DNA from: an uncultured Winogradskyella sp. | GTDB lineage: Bacteria; Bacteroidota; Bacteroidia; Flavobacteriales; Flavobacteriaceae | Length of the DNA: 45,257 bases | Assembly: GCF_937958655.1 (NCBI RefSeq) | Contig: NZ_CALGNH010000055.1 | Span: forward strand, 1 to 45,257 | Direction: 5' to 3' | Shown here: positions 40,531 to 45,257 of the stretch, piece after piece | How positions within the stretch are numbered: the stretch's first letter is position 1 | Layout: each line of letters starts with the position of its first letter | Position numbers and translations under genes: made by a program | Notes under the pieces: model-generated | What the model saw: only the letters and a program-made list of their open reading frames with translations | Databases searched by the model: none | What the model was told of the DNA's origin: nothing

Positions 40531-41255
40531 GTAGTAAAAGATTTATAAAACAAATCATTCCTCTTAAAGTTTGGCGTAAGCTAGATTCAAGCTTGCGTGA
40601 AGCTTGGTATTACATGTGGATGACTTGTGATGAAGCTGGTGTGTTTTATATAGATGAGGATTTGTATGAGTTTAACAATAAAACTGAATTTCCATTAAAT
40701 CAACTAAAATCAGAACTAAATGATTGGTTAGAGTTTACTGATGAAAAAATATTAATAAAAGCATTTATTCAAGTGAATTTTGGTGAAAAATTAAATCCAG
40801 AATACAATCCACATAAACCTCTTTTTAGGGCAATTAAAAAAAATAACCTAAAGCTTCATTTAAGCTTGAACCAAGCTTCATTTAAGCTTGTAGATGAAGA
40901 AGAAGATGTAGATGAAAGTGTAGATGAAGATGAAGATATAGAAAAAGCCAAAATCAAAAAAATTGAGGTTAAGGATCCTGTTGTACTTGTACCAGAATTA
41001 AAAATGCCTTTTGCTTCAAAAGAATTTAAGGATCAATGGGATTTATGGAAAGTCTTTAGAAAAAATAAAGACAAGTTTATATTCTTGAATATTGATTCTG
41101 AAAACCGAAAACTAAAAGAACTTCAAAATTTATCTAACAACAATGAGAAAACCGCAATAGCTATAATTCAACAAAGCATAGATAATGGTTGGAAAGGATT
41201 ATTTGAGTTAAAATTCAAATCAAAAGGTAAAAAAAAATTCGTAAGTAACCGATGA
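40527..41255 (+). CDS. Putative replisome organizer or initiator (242 aa)
   Basis: N-terminal winged-helix-like domain (PLKVWRKLDSSLREAWYYMW, then EFPLNQLKSELNDWLEF), a charged Asp/Glu-rich linker (about 125-145) and a C-terminal DnaD-like module (FKDQWDLWKVFRKNKDKFIF, AIIQQSIDNGWKGLFEL). This is the layout of phage replisome organizers that bind the origin and load helicase. The linker-coding DNA contains the iterons described separately. Followed by the DnaC-like gene. Confidence 0.7.
   Translation: MSSKRFIKQIIPLKVWRKLDSSLREAWYYMWMTCDEAGVFYIDEDLYEFNNKTEFPLNQLKSELNDWLEFTDEKILIKAFIQVNFGEKLNPEYNPHKPLFRAIKKNNLKLHLSLNQASFKLVDEEEDVDESVDEDEDIEKAKIKKIEVKDPVVLVPELKMPFASKEFKDQWDLWKVFRKNKDKFIFLNIDSENRKLKELQNLSNNNEKTAIAIIQQSIDNGWKGLFELKFKSKGKKKFVSNR
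40851..40890. repeat. 11-bp iterons inside the initiator gene, candidate replication origin
   Basis: AAGCTT hexamers start at 40851, 40862, 40873 and 40884, exactly 11 bp apart. The 18-base unit AAGCTTCATTTAAGCTTG occurs twice with period 22. Two further AAGCTTG copies lie at 40589 and 40600, also 11 bp apart. The periods are not multiples of three, so the protein frame changes between copies (LKLHLSL, then QASFKLV). This indicates selection on DNA, like the iterons within phage lambda O. Confidence 0.6.
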
Positions 41256-42013
41256 GAGAAAATAGAGTACATAAGGTAGGAAACATCCTCGATAGGGAAT
41301 TTGGCAACATCGAAAAACCAAAGGGCGCTAATCAGAATTCTAAACAAGTAAAGTCAAAGCCAATTCAGAAAAAGGTATTTAAGATTACAAAGGCATATAT
41401 CTGGAAACTTTTTAAGCAATTCTACCAATCCGAAAACGGAAAGTTATTTATTGAAACTGAAGACTCCTTAAAAAACATTGAGCCCATCATCAAATATTTT
41501 GTGCATGATGAAAGCTTTTTTGATTGTGAAAATCTCGTAAAATTATTTAATAAACCATCTTTCGATAAAGGATTGCTTGTTATTGGGCCTTATGGTAACG
41601 GTAAGACCACGATAATGAAAACCGTATCAAAACTGTTTAAGCATTATCAATTACCGATGCGGTTTAATACGGTCAATGCTCACGACCTAGTTACAGAATG
41701 GGAATGCATAGCTAACCAAGGCGATAAATCACTATTCTATGAACGCTATACCTGCAAGGTTTTATTGATAGATGATGCTAAAAAAGAACGCAAAGCATCT
41801 AATTACGGCATCAGTGATGTTGTAGGTGAATTGCTTCAAAAGCGATATGATCAAAAATTATTAACACACATCACCTGCAATCCGGTAGATGGTGATGAAG
41901 AACGATGCATTGAAAATGCCTTAAACGAATTTAATCGATACGGTGGACACATGCACGATAGATTGTTCGAGATGTTTAATATCATTGAATTTAAAGGTAA
42001 AAGTTTTAGATAA
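41252..42013 (+). CDS. DnaC-like helicase loader, AAA+ ATPase (253 aa)
   Basis: AAA+ ATPase that would load host DnaB. Walker A GPYGNGKTT (112-120), Walker B VLLIDDA (170-176) and the downstream NPVDGDEERC/RYGGHMHDRLFEMF region with an arginine likely acting as finger. The N-terminal 100 residues contain a basic extension (QNSKQVKSKPIQKK) and a helical region that may contact the helicase. Overlaps the initiator by four bases, the usual pairing. Confidence 0.8.
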   Translation: MRENRVHKVGNILDREFGNIEKPKGANQNSKQVKSKPIQKKVFKITKAYIWKLFKQFYQSENGKLFIETEDSLKNIEPIIKYFVHDESFFDCENLVKLFNKPSFDKGLLVIGPYGNGKTTIMKTVSKLFKHYQLPMRFNTVNAHDLVTEWECIANQGDKSLFYERYTCKVLLIDDAKKERKASNYGISDVVGELLQKRYDQKLLTHITCNPVDGDEERCIENALNEFNRYGGHMHDRLFEMFNIIEFKGKSFR

Positions 42014-42085
42014 TGAGCTATTTACCATAAATGACATTCACAACAAGCATCGGACGAACCTATACTAAAGTAATTAAAAAAAAAC

Positions 42086-42116
42086 TTGACTTGTATTAGG
42101 TATATACCTATATCTG
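42086..42116 (+). promoter_or_regulatory. Promoter with a perfect 14-bp palindrome
   Basis: A -33 TTG at 42086-42088 and a -7-like TATATCTG (42109-42116, one mismatch to TATATTTG) are separated by about 20 bases. The palindrome TAGGTATATACCTA (42097-42110) lies between and into the -7 box, a good position for a repressor. It controls the gene at 42155, after a leader of about 30 bases. Confidence 0.6.
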
Positions 42117-42154
42117 TAGAATAATGATTTAATAACCATTTAAAAATAAATATC

Positions 42155-42547
42155 ATGAACTTTCAAGTAACAGAAACATTTAGCAACGGAACTTATAACG
42201 AATTAGGAACTTTCAAAACTGAAACAGAAGCAAGAAACTTTTTTGCTGAACAATTAAAAGAAGATGGTTTTCAGCCAACAGATATGAAAAGTTGGGATTT
42301 AGAGTTGAATAAATTAAATCTTGACGAAGATGGTGATATAGAAGGTATTGAAAATATCGAAAGTCAAACACTTTATAATGAAGGAACAATTGATAGAAAA
42401 AACTACAAAGGTGAAAGTGCTATCAATTACGGATTTGAAAGTGTTTGGAATGCAGAAAAAAAAGAATTAGAATACACTTTCTATTTTCAAGGCGAAAAAG
42501 AAGAAGGAACTGTTTTAGAATCTGAACTTAAAAACTGGTATTTCTAA
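42155..42547 (+). CDS. Hypothetical protein under a repressible-looking promoter (130 aa)
   Basis: Soluble acidic protein with FSNGTYNELGTFKTETEARNF-like pieces and a beta-rich C-terminal half (YGFESVWNAEKKELEYTFYF, TVLESELKNWYF). It has its own promoter with a palindromic site, separate from the replication operon. The stop shares a base with the next gene. No family recognised. Confidence 0.6.
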   Translation: MNFQVTETFSNGTYNELGTFKTETEARNFFAEQLKEDGFQPTDMKSWDLELNKLNLDEDGDIEGIENIESQTLYNEGTIDRKNYKGESAINYGFESVWNAEKKELEYTFYFQGEKEEGTVLESELKNWYF

Positions 42548-42873
42548 TGGATTATAAAGAAATCAAAAAAGAACTTAGCTTAACCGATGCGGACATATCC
42601 GAGTTCTTTGATTATAAAAACGCAAACAGCTTTGCCACGTCCAGCGCAAAGAATAGGATTGAAAAAGGTTTAGCAACTTTTTACACGCACTCAAAAAAAG
42701 CGTGGGAAGAAAAAATGAAAGGCTTAAAATTATTTATTTGGAAAGATGTACTAGCTAACTATACAAGTGGAATTGCAAATGCAATAGTTGAGCAATGGTT
42801 TTTAAAAAGCGTTGGCGAAAAAATATTATTACGTGATGATATACACGAACCTTCAATTTTAGCACAAGTCTAA
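42547..42873 (+). CDS. Hypothetical helix-turn-helix-like protein (108 aa)
   Basis: N-terminal MDYKEIKKELSLTDADISEF, then FDYKNANSFATSSAKNRIEK: the first half has the rhythm of a helix-turn-helix (ADISEFF, turn, SFATSSAK), so it could be a regulator, possibly of the palindrome upstream. The C-terminal half is helical and aromatic. Coupled to the gene before. No matched family. Confidence 0.5.
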   Translation: MDYKEIKKELSLTDADISEFFDYKNANSFATSSAKNRIEKGLATFYTHSKKAWEEKMKGLKLFIWKDVLANYTSGIANAIVEQWFLKSVGEKILLRDDIHEPSILAQV

Positions 42874-42896
42874 GCACTTGCAGGTATCGTTAAAAT

Positions 42897-43026
42897 ATAA
42901 GAATAGTAGTGTTTGACATACAAAAATGATAGACAAGATACTTTGACTATCACAAAAAAGAAATAATGATAGACTAAAACACTGCCTTAGCTATTATTTC
43001 ACGTTCTAAGCATATGAATTGTAGCC
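42897..43026. repeat. Cassette-type repeat cluster
   Basis: Contains ATAAGAATAGTAGTG (42897-42911), then an AAACACTGCC TTAGCTATTATTT block (about 42978-42999), which pairs with the first block as an imperfect inverted repeat with a short bulge, and GCATATGAATTGTAGCC (43010-43026). Copies or variants of each block occur at 44161, 44240 and 44775. The about 170-base interval has no credible gene. Confidence 0.55.
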
Positions 43027-43043
43027 TTTGAAATCACTAAATT

Positions 43044-43424
43044 ATGAATTTAGAAATAGTAAAAAAAGCATTATTAGAAATAGATGATAGTATTGATTTA
43101 TTGTCTACTTGGTTTCAAGTAAATAAAAATCTAAAACTTAAAATTGATAATGGTGAAGAAAGTGATTGGGACTCTCCAGAAGATATAGAAATAGAAAGTT
43201 TTTTATTTGTAGCTACTTTTTATGATGGCGAATATTCTTTTGCAATTGATAAAATTGACATTAATAATAACCAAATAAATATATGGGGATTAGAAGGTGA
43301 TAGTAAATTGTTTTCAAGTTTTCAAGAAACTATTGAAGAAGAAAATAATTTAGAATTACTAAAGCTAATAGCTTTACGTTACGAAAAATTAGAGCAATTA
43401 TCTTACGCAAAGCCACAAGAGTGA
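43044..43424 (+). CDS. Hypothetical acidic protein (126 aa)
   Basis: Acidic, soluble: EIVKKALLEIDDSIDLLSTW, a beta section (ESFLFVATFYDGEYSFAID, INNNQINIWGLEGD) and a C-terminal helix (EENNLELLKLIALRYEKLEQ). No recognised domain. Located between two cassette-type repeats, as a single-gene unit. Confidence 0.55.
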   Translation: MNLEIVKKALLEIDDSIDLLSTWFQVNKNLKLKIDNGEESDWDSPEDIEIESFLFVATFYDGEYSFAIDKIDINNNQINIWGLEGDSKLFSSFQETIEEENNLELLKLIALRYEKLEQLSYAKPQE

Positions 43425-43504
43425 GCGCCTATTTTTTATTTTTTATTGCAGGTAATGTTAAAATGTATGGTTAGTGCTTGAATTAATTACTAAAATTAGA
43501 AATA

Positions 43505-43747
43505 ATGAATAAAGAAATAACAGACTTAATAGAAAAACTTACAAAAGACAAAGCATCTAATAGTAAGTTGACAAACATAGACGATTACAAAGCTGGTTTA
43601 AAAGCAATGGCTAAAGCATTAACTATACATAGTGTTGTTGTGCCGAAGGGTACGTTTGCTTGCCAAGAAGAATTAAAAGGTAAGCAAAAATGCGATAGAC
43701 AATGTAGTAGAATAGATTGTCATTACTTAAACCAAGAAGCAAGCTGA
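43505..43747 (+). CDS. Hypothetical protein with Cys-rich C-terminus (80 aa)
   Basis: Helical N-terminal half (MNKEITDLIEKLTKDKASNS), then a compact C-terminal part with four or five Cys (FACQEELKGKQKCDRQCSRI, DCHYL), which may bind zinc or form a redox site. Unknown function. The ATG is preceded by an AATTAGAAATA leader, and the gene is followed by a large palindrome. Confidence 0.5.
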   Translation: MNKEITDLIEKLTKDKASNSKLTNIDDYKAGLKAMAKALTIHSVVVPKGTFACQEELKGKQKCDRQCSRIDCHYLNQEAS

Positions 43748-43755
43748 TGCACTAC

Positions 43756-43923
43756 AACGGGCAGCGTGTATGGTTTGTGGATGCGCAGCAGACACGTAGA
43801 AACCGATTGAGCTGTGCATCTATAAACTTTACACTTTGTTAGGTTGTAGTTGACCAGCGATTTAGAAAATAATTAAATAAATAATCTATAACCTAGTCGA
43901 TGCATAGCCATACGCTGCCCGTT
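43756..43923. repeat. Large palindrome with integron-like GTTAGGT end
   Basis: Left arm AACGGGCAGCGTGTATGG (43756-43773) and right arm CCATACGCTGCCCGTT (43908-43923) pair with one two-base bulge. The interior has nested arms (GGTTGTAG with CTATAACC, TGTGCATC with GATGCATA). The right end continues into GTTAGGT (43921-43927), a perfect GTTRRRY core of an attC site. The left end CTACAAC is not a perfect match. Confidence 0.6.
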
Positions 43924-44152
43924 AGGTAGAATAGAGTGTAACAATAGAAATTTTAAAAATTTGTAAATATGACATTTCCTTTAGAATTATTAAACGACCA
44001 AGCAGAATTACTTAGAGATGAAATGATGTATGCAGAAGGTGAAGAACTTATTGAGAATAAACAACGACTTTTAGAAGTAAACCAAGCGATTAAACTGCTT
44101 GAAAATTTTTAATGTTTCGTTACACGTCCCTCGATGGGCTATTCTACCTAAC
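43921..44152. repeat. Inverted repeat enclosing the gene at 43969-44112
   Basis: Left GTTAGGTAGAATAG followed by GTGTAAC (43921-43942); right GTTACAC (44119-44125) and CTATTCTACCTAAC (44139-44152), in matching order. The outermost ends are GTTAGGT and ACCTAAC, both perfect integron-type core sequences. One small gene lies inside. Extra bases in the right arm form a bulge. Confidence 0.6.
43969..44112 (+). CDS. Small helical cassette protein (47 aa)
   Basis: Short helical protein (MTFPLELLNDQAELLRDEMM and a Glu/Leu/Asn helix to LLENF), rich in heptad-like leucines. It is bracketed by an inverted repeat with integron-like ends, so it is a plausible single-gene cassette. Function unknown. Confidence 0.5.
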   Translation: MTFPLELLNDQAELLRDEMMYAEGEELIENKQRLLEVNQAIKLLENF

Positions 44153-44160
44153 GTTTAAAT

Positions 44161-44261
44161 ATAAGAATAGTAGCGTATAAATAGACCATTTGCCCGACGT
44201 TGGGAATATGGTTAGTAAATAAAAACAGAAGTAATAGTTAAACACTGCCTAGCTATTATTT
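44161..44261. repeat. Cassette-type repeat cluster, second copy
   Basis: ATAAGAATAGTAGCG (44161-44175) and AAACACTGCCTAGCTATTAT (44240-44259) repeat the pair found at 42897 and 42978. The intervening sequence differs between the two copies, so only the arms are conserved. No gene is visible in the stretch. Confidence 0.55.
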
Positions 44262-44270
44262 TTATATAGT

Positions 44271-44531
44271 GTTGGCAGTAGTTAATTTTAAAGCAATGAG
44301 CAATTTAGCAAGACAAATAATTTTAGATGAATTAATTGAAAACTCTCACGTTGAAAAAGTAGAAGATGTAATTTTCTGGGCATTAGAAAAATATTACAAA
44401 GATAAAAATACAAATGGTTCTTTAGTAGCTTATTCTATTGTGCAAAGAATAAAAGACGCAGAAAATGGTGATAATGACGGATTCTTAAACCCTGTAACTG
44501 TAAAAGAAGTATTCTCTTAATTACTGCCAAC
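44271..44531. repeat. Inverted repeat enclosing the gene at 44296-44520
   Basis: Left GTTGGCAGTAGTTAA (44271-44285) and right TTAATTACTGCCAAC (44517-44531) pair with one mismatch. The gene's TAA stop lies in the right arm, as in the unit at 416-875. The right arm runs straight into AACGGTTAGCATA (44529-44541), identical to the copies at 1262 and 1853. Confidence 0.6.
44296..44520 (+). CDS. Hypothetical cassette protein (74 aa)
   Basis: Begins at ATG 44296 (MSNLARQIILDELIENSHVE), rather than at an upstream TTG that lies in the repeat arm. Helical and charged, with EDVIFWALEKYYKDKNTN and a C-terminal DGFLNPVTVKEVFS. Unknown function. The stop is part of the flanking repeat arm, so gene and repeat are one unit. 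Confidence 0.55.
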   Translation: MSNLARQIILDELIENSHVEKVEDVIFWALEKYYKDKNTNGSLVAYSIVQRIKDAENGDNDGFLNPVTVKEVFS

Positions 44532-44622
44532 GGTTAGCATAAGAATAGTTGCGTATTTAGAACAGAATTTAGTAAATAAACCAAAAAAATAAAAGGATGA
44601 GCCTTAACAAAAACTTTAAAAA

Positions 44623-44751
44623 ATGAAAATAGGAACATATAAAGACAAACCAGTAAAAGTACACGATAGCGGATTTAACTTTATTATCGAATTTGAAAAC
44701 GGTGCAACTATAACAACCACAGACGTTTCGGAAGTGCAATTTGATGAATAG
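44623..44751 (+). CDS. Small beta-rich cassette protein (42 aa)
   Basis: MKIGTYKDKPVKVHDSGFNF and a remaining acidic beta segment (IIEFENGATITTTDVSEV): a small SH3- or OB-like barrel is possible. No named family. It lies between the AAGAATAGTTGCG and GCATATGAATTGTAG repeats. Confidence 0.5.
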   Translation: MKIGTYKDKPVKVHDSGFNFIIEFENGATITTTDVSEVQFDE

Positions 44752-44774
44752 GCTTATTGTACATAACGATCTAC

Positions 44775-44791
44775 GCATATGAATTGTAGCC
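44775..44791. repeat. Direct repeat GCATATGAATTGTAGCC, second copy
   Basis: Identical over 17 bases to 43010-43026, with a further related stretch (about 20 bases, AATCACTAA core) following. Both copies lie directly upstream of a gene start region in the accessory segment. Role unknown; it belongs to the set of cassette boundary repeats. Confidence 0.55.
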
Positions 44792-44910
44792 CTTGTAATC
44801 ACTAATCTTTGAATTAAGCACCTACCTTTTTTCTTTTATTTTTTTGAGCGGTGGCAAATGCCTGATAAGGCAAGTATTTACAAAATAATTAAAATATTTT
44901 GCTTTTTTAT

Positions 44911-44940
44911 TTGGTAGTTACAAAATAAGTCATATATTTG
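44911..44940 (+). promoter_or_regulatory. Strong Bacteroidota promoter
   Basis: TTG (44911-44913) and TATATTTG (44933-44940) are separated by 19 bases, the best match in this window to the TTTG-N19-TAnnTTTG consensus. It precedes the last gene, with a leader of about 40 bases. The promoter is inside the accessory region and independent of the phage operons. Confidence 0.7.
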
Positions 44941-44981
44941 TAGTGTAATAATTAATCAATAACAATTTAAAAATAGAAATT

Positions 44982-45257
44982 ATGACAACTACAGATTTAA
45001 ACACAAAAGCAAACGAGGTTTTAAACAACATCTCAAAAGGTAAAATGAAAAGAGTTTATGTAACCGTAGAACACTTTCCTTTCTTTGAAAATTTTGGACA
45101 CGGTTCAAAAGTTGGAAATTTTATTTACGGTGGTTCAAATGATAACGGTCAGCAAGCTTGGTTAAACCAATCTATCGAAGCTGTTTTAAGTGAAAGAGAA
45201 ATGCAAGTGTATAGCTTACAAAATGAAAGCGATGCTTTGATAGCTGAAAAACTTGAA
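44982..45257 (+). CDS. Hypothetical protein, partial at the window end (at least 92 aa)
   Basis: Open to the window edge without a stop. It begins MTTTDLNTKANEVLNNISKG, then a beta/aromatic section (VYVTVEHFPFFENFGHGSKV) and a C-terminal helix with Glu/Ser/Leu. No family is recognised. The frame ends exactly at the last base. If the ends join, it would continue Gly-Phe-Cys-stop in bases 1-12. Confidence 0.6.
   Translation, partial: MTTTDLNTKANEVLNNISKGKMKRVYVTVEHFPFFENFGHGSKVGNFIYGGSNDNGQQAWLNQSIEAVLSEREMQVYSLQNESDALIAEKLE

Noticed and set aside
42031..42099. Small ORF MTFTTSIGRTYTKVIKKKLD... (22 aa) after the helicase loader
   Set aside because: It ends inside the promoter palindrome, has no overlap with a neighbour and no recognisable features; probably chance.
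1..45257. CRISPR array, rRNA genes, insertion sequences
   Set aside because: I saw no regularly spaced direct repeats with spacers, no rRNA signature and no transposase in either strand.

Overview
The window is a nearly complete, AT-rich tailed-phage genome of siphophage (long non-contractile tail) type, carried by or derived from a member of the Bacteroidota, most likely a marine-type Flavobacteriaceae. The evidence is TAnnTTTG promoters, a SprB-like repeat in a tail protein, a DUF5675-type lysin, DUF3127-like single-strand-binding proteins and a YqaJ exonuclease. Almost every gene is on the + strand and many overlap as ATGA.

Layout. 1-2900: small hypothetical genes separated or enclosed by imperfect palindromes, resembling a cassette array. 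3030-3201: a tRNA-shaped RNA and a GC hairpin. 3214-7282: packaging genes (small and large terminase) and small proteins, including a Com-like zinc ribbon. 7360-23232: a promoter with a 19-bp palindrome, then portal, prohead protease, major capsid, connectors, tail tube, tape measure and tail hub. 23448-27806: a second promoter with the same palindrome, then tailspike and tail accessory proteins. 27823-30629: lysis cassette (holin-like proteins, cupin, an interrupted membrane protein, DUF5675 lysin, overlapping spanin-like pair). 30706-30909: the C-terminal remnant of a tyrosine integrase on the minus strand. 31071-36544: early operon with a LuxR-type helix-turn-helix protein, recombination genes (YqaJ, SSB-like), HNH proteins, an outer-membrane barrel and YopX. 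36545-42013: replication module with a DnaA-domain-IV-like protein, a helicase-methyltransferase fusion, a replisome-organizer-like protein containing 11-bp iterons, and a DnaC-like loader. 42086-45257: a regulated promoter, small hypothetical genes and more palindromic cassette units.

How it fits together. The early promoter at 30982 probably drives recombination and replication genes. The replisome organizer may bind the iterons inside its own gene and recruit host helicase through the loader. The two structural operons probably respond to one regulator through the shared palindrome. No complete integrase and no classical CI-type repressor is visible, so the element looks either integrase-defective or maintained some other way.

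The same cassette repeats occur at both ends of the window. Either a prophage interrupts a cassette array, or the window is a circular genome opened inside its own accessory region. The most unusual points are the palindrome-bounded cassettes, the twin palindromic promoters, the iterons read in changing frames inside the initiator gene, the helicase-methyltransferase fusion with altered methylase motifs, and the tRNA-shaped RNA with a non-canonical middle arm. All family assignments come from reading motifs by eye; no searches were run.
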